Notes: generated by a model not told the origin, from the sequence alone. Shown: positions 19,294 through 27,261, numbered from the stretch's first letter. The stretch is DNA of 32,748 bases from Alphaproteobacteria bacterium (GCA_030054175.1 JASGCM010000026.1:1-32748), one strand, 5' to 3'. Made by a program: numbers and translations.

Positions 19294-20142
19294 ATGTCAC
19301 CTTTTGTCCTGTTGCAGCACCTGTTGCCCAAGTTGTTGTTGACCCGTTGGGCAGGCCTGTTGGCCCAAGCCCGTGCCGGGCGTTTGTCGCAAGCTCAGAT
19401 TCGCTGGTTCATCCGCCGCTATGGCGTGGACATGTCCGAGGCGACCCAGGCAGATCCCGAGGCCTATGCCTGCTTCAATGATTTTTTCACTCGCGCGTTG
19501 CGTCCAGATGCCCGGCCGTTGGCTGAGGCTGATTTCGTTTGCCCAGTGGATGGTGCCGTGAGTCAGCTGGGGCACATCGAGGGCGATCAAATTTTTCAGG
19601 CCAAAGGCCACCGCTACAGCATCCAGGCCTTGCTGGGCGGCGACGCCGCACAAGCCGCCGCTTTCCAAGACGGCGAGTTCGCCACCATTTACCTCAGCCC
19701 GCGCGACTACCACCGCATTCACATGCCCTGCGCGGGTGGGTTGCGGCGAATGACGCACGTCCCTGGCGACTTGTTTTCGGTCAATCCCGAAACGGCCGCA
19801 GGGGTACCGGGGCTGTTCGCCCGCAACGAGCGGGTGGTGTGCCTATTCGAGATGGCCGACGGACGCCCCATGGCTTTGGTGCTGGTGGGCGCGACCATTG
19901 TGGGCAGCATGGCCACCACTTGGCATGGGGTGGTCAACCCGCCGCGCCCAGGCGTGGTTCGGCACTGGGACTATGCGCCAGGCCAGCAAGACTTGGCGCA
20001 AGGCGCGGAGATGGGGCGGTTTTTATTGGGCTCGACCGTGGTGTTGCTGTGGCCACGCGACGCTGTGCGACTGGCCACCGATTGGCAGGCTGGCAGCCCA
20101 GTGCGCATGGGCCAGGCCATGGGCCTGCGCCCCACTCACTGA
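19294..20142 (+). CDS. psd: Phosphatidylserine decarboxylase proenzyme
   Basis: A 282-residue proenzyme that makes phosphatidylethanolamine at the inner membrane. The self-cleavage site LGST is present near the C-terminus, with Ser247 expected to become the pyruvoyl group of the small alpha subunit. Upstream, the DFFTRALRPDARPL, CPVDGAVSQLG and YLSPRDYHRIHMP segments match the family. Its 3' end overlaps the 3' end of amn on the other strand by 7 bp. pssA, the previous pathway step, is not in the window. Confidence 0.96.
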   Translation: MSPFVLLQHLLPKLLLTRWAGLLAQARAGRLSQAQIRWFIRRYGVDMSEATQADPEAYACFNDFFTRALRPDARPLAEADFVCPVDGAVSQLGHIEGDQIFQAKGHRYSIQALLGGDAAQAAAFQDGEFATIYLSPRDYHRIHMPCAGGLRRMTHVPGDLFSVNPETAAGVPGLFARNERVVCLFEMADGRPMALVLVGATIVGSMATTWHGVVNPPRPGVVRHWDYAPGQQDLAQGAEMGRFLLGSTVVLLWPRDAVRLATDWQAGSPVRMGQAMGLRPTH

Positions 20143-21629
20143 AACGCGACTTCGTCGAAACTGCGAAGTTTGCGACTGTGCAATTGCTCGGGGCCCTGCG
20201 CCCGCAAGAGATCCAGCGCCCGCATGCCGATGCGCAGGTGCTGATCGACCCGTTCGCGATAGAAATGGTTGGCCATGCCGGGCAACTTGATCTCGCCGTG
20301 TAAGGGCTTGTCACTGACGCACAACAAGGTGCCATAGGGCACGCGAAATCGAAACCCATTGGTAGCGATGGTGGCGCTCTCCATGTCCAGCGCGACGGCG
20401 CGGCTTTGGCTGAAGCGGCGTTGCGGCCCCTGGTCGGGCAGCAGCTCCCAGTTGCGGTTGTCGGTGCTGGCCACGGTGCCAGTGCGCATCAACCGTTTCA
20501 AGTCCACGCCCGAACAGCCGGTGATTTCTGATACCGCTTGCTCCAGCGCAATTTGTACTTCCGCCAAGGCTGGAATGGGCACCCACAGCGGCAGCTCTTC
20601 GTCCAACACGTGGTCTTCTCGAACATAGCCGTGCGCCAACACATAGTCCCCCAGTTGTTGGCTGTTGCGCAAGCCAGCGCAATGCCCCAGCATCAACCAG
20701 GCGTGTGGGCGCAACACGGCGATGTGGTCGGTGATGTTCTTGGCGTTGGCCGGGCCCACGCCGATATTGACCATGGTGATGCCGCTGCGGTCGCTGCGCA
20801 TCAGGTGGTAGGCCGGCATTTGCGGCAAGCGCGGTGGCGCTTTGCCACGCTCGTCCCCGGCTTGTGCGGCCAAGCCCTGGCGGCGCGTCACCAGATTGCC
20901 TGGTTCGACAAAGGCTCGGAAGTCAGAGTTCGGGTCGGCCATGGCCTGTTGCCCCAGGCGGATGAATTCGTCGATGTAGAACTGGTAATTGGTGAACAAC
21001 ACGAAGTTCTGGAAATGATCGGGGCTGGTGCCCGTGTAGTGGCGCAAGCGCTGAAGAGAATAGTCGGTGCGGGCGGCAGTAAAGAGTGACAATGGGCGAG
21101 ACTCGTTGCCGCGAGTGCGCCAAGTGCCATTGGCGATGCCGTCGTCCATGGCCGACAGGTCGGGCAGGTCGAAGAAATCGCGCAGCAACATGCGCCGCTG
21201 GGTGTCCATCTCGCCTTCAATGTGGTCGTGCTCGCCCAAAGCAAAGTGCACGGGCATGGGCTGGTTGCTGATGCCTACTTCCAGCTCGACCCCATGGTTG
21301 CGCAACAGCAAATCCAACTGCTTGGTCAGGTAGGGGCCGTACGGGTCGGGGCGGGTCAGGGTGGTCTCAAAGCGCCCCGGTTGAGCGACAAAGCCATAGC
21401 TTAAATGTCCGCCGGGGTGCAAGTCTTGTCGCAGCACGGTATCGGTCTGGATGCGCACAAAGGGGTAGCAGGCCCGTACCCGATCGGTCAGGGTTTCACC
21501 TTGGGTGAAGGCTTGCAAGTGCTCTTTTAGATGACCGGTGGCCTGTGCGTACAAGTGCTGGATTTGCGCCACAGCAGAGTCCGCATCGCGGTGTCGTGTG
21601 GGGGCGATGAAGGGGGGCGAAATAGGCAT
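20136..21629 (-). CDS. amn: AMP nucleosidase
   Basis: A 497-residue enzyme that splits AMP into adenine and ribose 5-phosphate. The N-terminal region is the AMP nucleosidase-specific domain (RVRACYPFVRI, LLLRNHGVELEVG) and the C-terminal half is the phosphorylase fold (LMLGHCAGLRNSQ, ALDMESATIATNGFRFRVPYGTLL, SDKPLHGEIKLPG). The ATG at 21629 is preferred; an in-frame GTG at 21644 adds five residues. It overlaps psd tail to tail by 7 bp. Upstream lies the tRNA-Phe promoter, facing away from it. Confidence 0.95.
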   Translation of the reverse strand: MPISPPFIAPTRHRDADSAVAQIQHLYAQATGHLKEHLQAFTQGETLTDRVRACYPFVRIQTDTVLRQDLHPGGHLSYGFVAQPGRFETTLTRPDPYGPYLTKQLDLLLRNHGVELEVGISNQPMPVHFALGEHDHIEGEMDTQRRMLLRDFFDLPDLSAMDDGIANGTWRTRGNESRPLSLFTAARTDYSLQRLRHYTGTSPDHFQNFVLFTNYQFYIDEFIRLGQQAMADPNSDFRAFVEPGNLVTRRQGLAAQAGDERGKAPPRLPQMPAYHLMRSDRSGITMVNIGVGPANAKNITDHIAVLRPHAWLMLGHCAGLRNSQQLGDYVLAHGYVREDHVLDEELPLWVPIPALAEVQIALEQAVSEITGCSGVDLKRLMRTGTVASTDNRNWELLPDQGPQRRFSQSRAVALDMESATIATNGFRFRVPYGTLLCVSDKPLHGEIKLPGMANHFYRERVDQHLRIGMRALDLLRAQGPEQLHSRKLRSFDEVAFQ

Positions 21630-21710
21630 GCGGATATTTTCCACCCAATGTGTGACAAGGCCATGTCAGTCCCCATGGTGGGGTGATGGGCGGGGGTATG
21701 GCGCCGGTGT

Positions 21711-21716
21711 TATACT
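21711..21716 (+). promoter_or_regulatory. -10 box of tRNA-Phe
   Basis: TATACT lies 9 bp before the first base of the mature tRNA. The -35 region is G-rich and poor, and a CCCCA-TGG-TGGGG dyad lies at about 21671-21683. Confidence 0.5.
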
Positions 21717-21725
21717 TTGCAGTCT

Positions 21726-21801
21726 GGCCCGGTAGCTCAGTTGGTAGAGCAGCGGATTGAAAATCCGCGTGTCGATGGTTCGATTCCGTCCCAGGCCACC
21801 A
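21726..21801 (+). tRNA. tRNA-Phe (GAA)
   Basis: A full 76-nt cloverleaf with encoded CCA. The anticodon loop TTGAAAA in the GCGGA/TCCGC stem gives anticodon GAA. The D-arm GCTCAGTTGGTAGAGC and T-loop TTCGATT are standard. The acceptor stem GGCCCGG / CCAGGCC contains one mismatch, C5 opposite A68. No hairpin terminator follows; instead the sequence enters the accessory region, consistent with an element inserted at its 3' end. Confidence 0.95.
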
Positions 21802-21803
21802 AA
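21794..21803. repeat. Left attachment-site core within the tRNA 3' end
   Basis: GGCCACCAAA covers the last eight bases of the tRNA-Phe gene plus two. The identical 10-mer occurs at 27851-27860. Allowing one mismatch, the identity extends three bases to the left (CCA here, CCT there). tRNA 3' ends are a classic target of tyrosine integrases. A 10-bp match is short and could arise by chance in isolation; the surrounding iterons raise the likelihood. Confidence 0.5.
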
Positions 21804-21820
21804 TTTTTCCCGACGCTTCT

Positions 21821-21860
21821 TGTCGGTTGATGGCGGTTCATGTCGGTTCGTGTCGGGTTT
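21821..21860 (+). repeat. Four 10-bp iterons at the left island end
   Basis: Four contiguous decamers follow each other without gap: TGTCGGTTGA, TGGCGGTTCA, TGTCGGTTCG and TGTCGGGTTT. One turn of the helix per unit puts all on the same face of the DNA. An inverted partial copy (CCCGACG) precedes them at about 21809. They resemble arm-type binding sites of an integrase or excisionase. Confidence 0.7.
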
Positions 21861-22024
21861 AGAGGGCGGCTTTTGGCGGTCCCCGATTCGCGAACCGGTC
21901 CACATGTCGAACTCGCTCTATCCCAATCCCATATAAATCAACAACTTATACGTGTGTCGACACGTTTTTAAGTCTGCTTTTTGGCATCTTGCCAATCCAC
22001 ATCAATGAGCATGAATGGGCGGGC

Positions 22025-22513
22025 TCATGAATTCGATTCCTGACTGCTTGGTTTCGAGGTTTCTGTCTTCACCAGACGCTCAATTTCATACTTAACCAGC
22101 TCGTCATACGGATACAAAATCCGTCCCTCAATCTTGACGTAGCTAGGACCTTTGCCATCACGACGCCATTGTTGAAGGCGCGAGTTTGAGCAGTACCACC
22201 GTTCCGCCAACATCGCTTCCGTGAAAAATGCCGGGGGTGGACCACTCGTCACCACCTGAGTGACAGAATTTCTCGGTGGCTTTGATTTGCGCGGTCTGCG
22301 CTCATGAGGTTGCAGCTGCTCACTGATCTGCTCGATCTTGTTTCTGAGAGCCCCCATTCGTTTGAGCTTTTCCCAACCCAGCGGAACAAAAGTCACCTCT
22401 TGCCCTTGATCATTGATACGTCTCTCGGGAATGGCCGTGTCTTCAATTTCTTGAAGCTCTCGCTGGAGAGTTTTTCGTTTCTCTTTGAGCTCTCGAATTT
22501 TTTCGGGGGTCAT
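22025..22513 (-). CDS. AlpA/excisionase-like DNA-binding protein with coiled-coil N-terminus
   Basis: A 162-residue protein. The N-terminal half (about 1-70) is strongly charged and heptad-like (KIRELKEKRKTLQRELQEIED), predicting a coiled coil. A basic linker (HERRPRKSKPPRN) follows, then a C-terminal winged-helix fold like AlpA/Xis/MerR: FFTEAMLAERWYCSNSRLQQW followed by RRDGKGPSYVKIEGRILYP, the beta hairpin that in excisionases reads the minor groove. The start at 22513 has AAGGAG (22520-22525 on the minus strand) at ideal spacing; a TTG further upstream lacks one. Position next to the left iterons suggests it binds them. Function is inferred. Confidence 0.65.
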   Translation of the reverse strand: MTPEKIRELKEKRKTLQRELQEIEDTAIPERRINDQGQEVTFVPLGWEKLKRMGALRNKIEQISEQLQPHERRPRKSKPPRNSVTQVVTSGPPPAFFTEAMLAERWYCSNSRLQQWRRDGKGPSYVKIEGRILYPYDELVKYEIERLVKTETSKPSSQESNS

Positions 22514-22699
22514 GAGCTGCTCCTTGCTGTTGAACTGCTGCAATGTTCAACGATAAGCATAGCCCGATGTTCACCACGCTGATGAACGACGCCCGTCGGC
22601 CACAAGCCGTCACACGATGTGCTCAAGCATACGACTGCTTTGGAGTGAGATGTCTTCTGCCGATCTTCGAGTTACGTGATTTTTTAATTTTTGGGAAAG

Positions 22700-23677
22700 T
22701 CAATCTGCAGTGATGTTGGCCGCATGAATAACCTTGCCCCAGCTATCTAGTTCTTTCTTGGTGAAGTCGGCCAGTTGTGCAGGCGTCATGGTTTCCACGG
22801 CGGTGCCTGAGTCTTCTGCCTTCTTGCGGATTTCCGGCATTGCGAGAATCTTGTTGATCTCTCTATTCAGCAACTGCACCACTTCAGAAGGCGTGCCTGC
22901 GGGCGCGTAGACAGCAAACCAAGAGTCTAGGTTGAAGTTCTTAAGATCCGATTCCAGTGTGGTTGGTACCTGCGGCAGAGACGATAAGCGTGATTGGCTG
23001 GTGACCGCGAGTCCTTTTAGTTTGTCTGCTTTGATTTGACTGACTACGGAAGCCGGTGTTGTAAAGAATAGGTCCACTTGGCCACCAAGCAAATCTTGCA
23101 CAGCCGGACTCGCACCCTTGTAGGGCACGTGCGTAATTTGTGTCCCCGTCAGTTGCTTGAATAGTTCTCCTGCGATGTGCTGTATTGAGCCGTTGCCGGA
23201 AGATGCGTAGTTCAATTTTCCCGGATTTGCTTTGGCGTAGGCGATCAACTCGCCCAGAGTGTTCGCAGGGATGCTGGCTTTGGCCACCAAGACTTGCGGA
23301 GCTTTGGCGAGCATGGCGACCGAGACGAAATCCTTGATTGGGTCCCAACCAGCCTTTTTGAACAGGTGCGGATTTCCAACTTGGTAACCACTGTAGGCAA
23401 GTAGCAAGGTATAGCCGTCGGGCTTTGCCCGGGCAACGAACTGGTTGCCGATGTTGCCGGAGGCACCGGCCTTGTTATCAATTACCACGGGTTGTCCGAG
23501 CGCGCGTGACAGGGGCTCGGCAATCAGACGCGCTGAAAAGTCGGTCGTACCGCCGGGCGCGCTAGGAACGACGATGGTGATTGGGCGATCTGGGAATTTG
23601 GCTTGTGCCCATAAGGAGGCGCTGCTGAAGCAGGCGATTGCAACAGTAGTTGCTGCCACAAGATAGCGACGTTTCAT
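22700..23677 (-). CDS. Bug/TctC-type periplasmic solute-binding protein
   Basis: A 325-residue protein of the tripartite tricarboxylate transporter receptor family (Bug), greatly expanded in Burkholderiales. It has a Sec signal peptide MKRRYLVAATTVAIACFSSA with a likely cut after WAQA. Family segments PDRPITIVVPSAPGGTTDFSARL, the IDNKAGASGNIG loop that binds carboxylate ligands, and YASSGNGSIQH are present. The start at 23677 has a strong AAGGAGA site. No TctA/TctB membrane subunits are nearby, as is common for Bug genes, so it may serve a transporter elsewhere or sense the ligand. It is the last gene of the caiB-led operon, 37 bp after the VOC gene. Confidence 0.92.
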   Translation of the reverse strand: MKRRYLVAATTVAIACFSSASLWAQAKFPDRPITIVVPSAPGGTTDFSARLIAEPLSRALGQPVVIDNKAGASGNIGNQFVARAKPDGYTLLLAYSGYQVGNPHLFKKAGWDPIKDFVSVAMLAKAPQVLVAKASIPANTLGELIAYAKANPGKLNYASSGNGSIQHIAGELFKQLTGTQITHVPYKGASPAVQDLLGGQVDLFFTTPASVVSQIKADKLKGLAVTSQSRLSSLPQVPTTLESDLKNFNLDSWFAVYAPAGTPSEVVQLLNREINKILAMPEIRKKAEDSGTAVETMTPAQLADFTKKELDSWGKVIHAANITAD

Positions 23678-23714
23678 TGTTTGTCTCCTTTGTGCATGAA
23701 ATCGGATCGGCTGC

Positions 23715-24107
23715 TCATGCTGGAACAGATAGTTCAATCAGGTTATGGTCGGGGTCCCGTACGTAGACCGATCTGATCTTTGAGGTAGCCCCTGTTCGCA
23801 ACACTGGTCCTTCCACAATGGGCCAGTTCATGGCCTTGAGATGCTCGATCACCTCTTCAAGTGGGATGCTGACGATGAAGCAAAGATCCAAAGCTCCCGG
23901 CACGGGCAGGTGTGCCTTGGGCTCAAACTCGTTGCCCTGCACATGCAGATTTATTTTCTGGTTGCCAAATTTGAAAGCTCGCCTCTCAACAGGTGGCGTG
24001 CCGCCAACAAAGGTTTCGAGCTTCATACCAAGCACCCGGGTGTAGAAGTCAATGCAGGCGCTTTCACGGGATGAGGTCAGAACGAGGTGATCGAGTTGGC
24101 TGATCAT
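23715..24107 (-). CDS. VOC family (glyoxalase/bleomycin-resistance fold) protein
   Basis: A 130-residue protein with the vicinal-oxygen-chelate fold: start MISQLDHLVLTSSRESACIDFYTRVLGMKLE and end VYVRDPDHNLIELS. His7 and Glu in NLIEL are the usual metal ligands of the family. VOC members include glyoxalase I, extradiol dioxygenases and methylmalonyl-CoA epimerase; which reaction applies is not evident. The ATG overlaps the stop of the upstream lyase gene by ATGA, so the product is probably tied to the lyase step, perhaps as an epimerase of the CoA thioester. Confidence 0.85.
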   Translation of the reverse strand: MISQLDHLVLTSSRESACIDFYTRVLGMKLETFVGGTPPVERRAFKFGNQKINLHVQGNEFEPKAHLPVPGALDLCFIVSIPLEEVIEHLKAMNWPIVEGPVLRTGATSKIRSVYVRDPDHNLIELSVPA

Positions 24108-25054
24108 GTTGATTCCTTGAGAAGTTCATGTACCGATGCTGGTATGGGATGCAAATCTGTTATTCGTCCTGCCTTGGCGACCTGGCCTGGCACGTCATGG
24201 CCAACGATGTCGGGCAGGCTGCGAGCAATCTGCAGCAGGCAACCCAGATCTATGCCCGTGTCGTAGCCCATGACGTCAAGCATGTGAATCGCGTCTTCGC
24301 TGGTGATGTTGCCGCTGGCACCAGGGGCGTAGGGGCATCCGCCCAGACCACCCAGAGAAGCATCAAAGCGGTCAATGCCTGCATCCACAGCAGCAACAAC
24401 GTTGGCAAGACCCATGCCGCGGGTGTTGTGGAAATGCAGTGTCAACTGCATGCCAGCGAAACGTTCTCGCAGGGCGCGGGACATCCTGGCGACTTGACTG
24501 GGGTGTGCCATCCCCGTGGTGTCGCAGATGGTGAGACCTCGGACACCCAGGTCGGCGAATCGACCGGCCCAACGCAGTACTTCCTCTTGCGACACGTCGC
24601 CTTCCATAGGGCAGCCGAAGCATGCGGACAAAGAGACGTTTATCGGGACTTGGCCATCAGCCAACTCAATCACCTCTTGCAAGGCACTGAAGCTCTTTTC
24701 ACGAGGCATGCGCAAATTGGAGAGGTTGTGCGTTTCCGAGGTGGACATCACCAGGTTCCACTCGTCCGCATGCGACTCCATGGCTCGCTCTGCACCTCGC
24801 ACGTTTGGCACCAGCACCGTGTATTCAACACCTGGCACTCGCAGGATGCGCCCCATGACCTCCTCCGCATCACGCAACATCGGTATGGCTTTGGCCGAGG
24901 TGAACGAGGTGACTTCGATCTTGGCGTAGCCACAATTGCTTAGCCCGTCGATCAGTGCGACCTTGGCGTCAGTAGGGACGAAGGCAGGTTCGTTTTGAAA
25001 ACCATCACGGGTGACGACTTCGTTGAAGTAAATGCGTTGCATGATGTGACTCAT
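24104..25054 (-). CDS. Hydroxymethylglutaryl-CoA lyase family enzyme
   Basis: A 316-residue TIM-barrel lyase that would split 3-hydroxy-3-methylglutaryl-CoA, or a related CoA ester, to acetyl-CoA and a keto acid. The active-site set of HMG-CoA lyase is intact by position: Arg16-Asp17 in VVTRDGFQNE, His207 and His209 in LHFHN, Cys240 in the signature GGLGGCPYAPGASGN, and Asn249. Spacing from the first histidine to the cysteine and asparagine equals that in human HMGCL. The start is the ATG overlapping the CoA-transferase stop by ATGA. Homologous lyases exist for other hydroxy-acyl-CoAs, so the exact substrate is open. Confidence 0.88.
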   Translation of the reverse strand: MSHIMQRIYFNEVVTRDGFQNEPAFVPTDAKVALIDGLSNCGYAKIEVTSFTSAKAIPMLRDAEEVMGRILRVPGVEYTVLVPNVRGAERAMESHADEWNLVMSTSETHNLSNLRMPREKSFSALQEVIELADGQVPINVSLSACFGCPMEGDVSQEEVLRWAGRFADLGVRGLTICDTTGMAHPSQVARMSRALRERFAGMQLTLHFHNTRGMGLANVVAAVDAGIDRFDASLGGLGGCPYAPGASGNITSEDAIHMLDVMGYDTGIDLGCLLQIARSLPDIVGHDVPGQVAKAGRITDLHPIPASVHELLKEST

Positions 25055-26277
25055 TGGACAATGCCCCGATCTTTGAGGGCTTGGATCTGGGAGTGGTTAA
25101 GGCCGATTTCGCGCAAAACCGTATGGGTGTCTTGACCGATGCCTGGCGCATTTCGGTGATGGGTGCCAGGCGTGGCGGATAGCTTGGGTACGGTGCCCGG
25201 AACGGTCAGGGTGCTGCCATCATCCATACGGATTTCCTGAAGCATCCCGCGAGCGCGGTAGTGTGGATCTGCAGCAATGTCAGCCACGGTGTAGATGCGC
25301 CCCGCTGGGACCCCCGCGCCGTCAAGTGCCTGCAGCACCTCGTCTACTGTCATTTGTGCAGTCCATGCACCGATGGCGTCGTCCAGCTCAGAGACACGTT
25401 GAACACGTCCGGCGTTGTCTGCAAGCGTCGGATCAGTGCCCAGGTCATCACGTCCTATCAGTGTCATCAGTCGGCGGAAGATGCTGTCTCCGTTGCCCGC
25501 GATCAGGGCGTAGCCGCCATCCTTGCATCTGTAAGCGTTAGAGGGAGCAATGCCTGGCAACGCCGAGCCTGCCGCTTCACGCACTGAACCAAAGGCACTG
25601 TACTCGGGTAGCAGGCTTTCCATGCAGTTGAATACGGCCTCGTACAAGGCAACATCGATGATCTGACCCTGTCCGCTGGCATTGCGGTGTTGCAGTGCCA
25701 GCAAGATGCCGATCACGCCATGAAGTGCGGCCAGCGTATCCCCAATGCTCACGCCAACTCGAACCGGTACGCGTCCAGGTTCGGCGGTCAGGTGACGAAG
25801 CCCGCCCATTGCTTCTGCAACGACACCAAATCCCGGCCGGTTACGGTACGGGCCAGTCTGCCCATAGCCACTGATGCGCAGGACGATCAGTCGAGAATTG
25901 GCCTTAATCAGGTCCTGCGGATCTAGGCCCCAGCCTTCCATGGCGCCAGGGCGAAAATTCTCAATCAAGACGTCTGCCTCGCAGGCCAGTTGACGAACAA
26001 TTGCCTGGCCCTCAGGCTGGCGCAGGTCAAGCGCTAATGAACGCTTGTTGCGAGACTGCACCTGCCACCAAACCGAAGTTCCGTCTTTGAGAAGGCGCCA
26101 CTTGCGCAGGGGGTCGCCGGTAGTGGGGGGCTCGATCTTGACAACCTCTGCCCCGAAATCTGCGAGCGTCTTTGCAGCAAAAGGGCCAGCGATCAATTGC
26201 CCCAATTCCAGGACTTTCAATCCGCCCAGTGCCTTTGGTGAGGAAATGTTTGCAGTAAAAGAGTCTTCTTGTCCCAT
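25051..26277 (-). CDS. CaiB/BaiF family (class III) CoA-transferase
   Basis: A 408-residue protein of the formyl-CoA/carnitine CoA-transferase family. Typical are LKVLELGQLIAGPFAAKTLADFGAEVVKIEPP, RNKRSLALDLRQPEG and DVLIENFRPGAMEGWGL. The likely catalytic aspartate is Asp180 in GVSIGDTLAALHG. Such enzymes move CoA between carboxylates; human SUGCT, of the same class, uses glutarate and 3-hydroxy-3-methylglutarate. It is the first gene of the operon, and its stop overlaps the lyase start (ATGA), which suggests it makes the CoA ester the lyase cleaves. Confidence 0.92.
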   Translation of the reverse strand: MGQEDSFTANISSPKALGGLKVLELGQLIAGPFAAKTLADFGAEVVKIEPPTTGDPLRKWRLLKDGTSVWWQVQSRNKRSLALDLRQPEGQAIVRQLACEADVLIENFRPGAMEGWGLDPQDLIKANSRLIVLRISGYGQTGPYRNRPGFGVVAEAMGGLRHLTAEPGRVPVRVGVSIGDTLAALHGVIGILLALQHRNASGQGQIIDVALYEAVFNCMESLLPEYSAFGSVREAAGSALPGIAPSNAYRCKDGGYALIAGNGDSIFRRLMTLIGRDDLGTDPTLADNAGRVQRVSELDDAIGAWTAQMTVDEVLQALDGAGVPAGRIYTVADIAADPHYRARGMLQEIRMDDGSTLTVPGTVPKLSATPGTHHRNAPGIGQDTHTVLREIGLNHSQIQALKDRGIVQ

Positions 26278-26297
26278 GTGGGGAAGTTTCCCGCATG

Positions 26298-26352
26298 GTT
26301 ACACACCGTGTCTATTTGAGACTCAATGAGGAAGCCTTAGCATTTTGCTAAG
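26298..26352 (-). promoter_or_regulatory. Candidate caiB operon promoter with LysR-type box
   Basis: Reading the minus strand, TTGAGT (26326-26321) and TGTAAC (26303-26298) are separated by 17 bp. Upstream, at 26336-26352, is a perfect dyad CTTAGCA-TTT-TGCTAAG, which includes a T-N11-A core (26338-26350) as bound by LysR regulators. The dyad is centred about 53 bp before the expected transcription start and overlaps the end of the lysR gene. Confidence 0.5.
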
Positions 26353-27250
26353 TCTGGCAAAAAAAATCGCGTAAGTTAGTAGCTGCCGAATCCGCTTCGT
26401 CACGGATGCCTATCTTCAACTGCCGACGGGCCCATTGATCCGCCAGAGGACGCCATGCGAGATTCATGGCTTTCACAATCGGCAGGCCAGCACCCTTTGG
26501 AAGGGCGGCGATCCCGAGCCCGGATGCCACCATGTGACCGACGGCGTCAAAGCTGCGCACTTGCATGCGCAGTTTGAGCGACCGGCCGGCTGCCATAGCG
26601 GCTCGTTGCTGTTGTTGAAGCATTGCGGCGCCCGAGTTAAGGCTGATCCATTGCTCATCGAGGGTTTCTTCAAACGCCAAAGGCGTTCGCCCGGACAAGG
26701 AATGTTTCTTGGGAAGGATGAGAATCAACTCATCAGTCCGAAAGTTGACGACCTGCAGACCGTCTGTATCCGGCCCCTGAACGAAGACGCCTACATCTGC
26801 TCGTCCCTCCCGCAGCGCCATGACCACCTGCTCGGATACCTGTTCTTCGACTTCGATGCGAATCTCAGGATGAAGCTTTTCGTAATGCGCGATCATGGGA
26901 GGGAGAAACTGATTGATGGCAGCACTGCTAGAAGACAGATGCAGGTGACGCATCACACCTTGGCGCGCGTCGGCCAGTTCTGCCACGAGTTGATCCATCT
27001 CCTGAAGCATGATCAGGCCTCTGCGCATAAAGGCCCGACCAGCTGCCGTAGGCGAGAGTCCTCTTGAATGCCGATCAAACAGGCTTTCGCCAAGGGCCTT
27101 CTCCAGTTCCCGCAATCGACGACTCGCAGCCGGTAGCACCAGGTTGCAGTCTCTTGCAGCGGCTGTGAGGCTGCCAGTTTGTGCGCAAGTCACAGCCAAA
27201 CGCACCGAGACGAAGTCGAAGCGAGCGAGGTTGTATTGGGAAACTGGCAT
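26348..27250 (-). CDS. LysR-type transcriptional regulator
   Basis: A 300-residue LTTR. The N-terminal winged helix covers about residues 10-65 (CAQTGSLTAAARDCNLVLPAASRRLRELEKALGESLFDRHSRG), followed by a linker helix and the periplasmic-binding-protein-like effector domain starting near HLHLSSSSAAINQFLPPMI. It lies directly upstream of the CoA-transferase operon on the same strand, with 70 bp between them, and not divergent as is more usual. An 11-bp perfect inverted repeat sits just upstream of its start and a second dyad just after its stop, so it probably controls itself and the operon. Confidence 0.9.
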   Translation of the reverse strand: MPVSQYNLARFDFVSVRLAVTCAQTGSLTAAARDCNLVLPAASRRLRELEKALGESLFDRHSRGLSPTAAGRAFMRRGLIMLQEMDQLVAELADARQGVMRHLHLSSSSAAINQFLPPMIAHYEKLHPEIRIEVEEQVSEQVVMALREGRADVGVFVQGPDTDGLQVVNFRTDELILILPKKHSLSGRTPLAFEETLDEQWISLNSGAAMLQQQQRAAMAAGRSLKLRMQVRSFDAVGHMVASGLGIAALPKGAGLPIVKAMNLAWRPLADQWARRQLKIGIRDEADSAATNLRDFFCQT

Positions 27251-27261
27251 GGAAAAAAATG

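Noticed and set aside
21821..21860. CRISPR-like repeats
   Set aside because: The units are contiguous 10-mers without spacers, and no cas gene is present.
21950..21969. ACGTG-TGTCGA-CACGT hairpin followed by T5 downstream of tRNA-Phe
   Set aside because: The stem has only five pairs and lies 150 bp from the tRNA; too weak to call a terminator. The inner GTGTCGACAC palindrome may be a protein site, but nothing supports one.
26336..26352. Terminator of lysR
   Set aside because: The dyad has no T-tract on the minus strand and overlaps the stop codon; a LysR-type binding box fits better.
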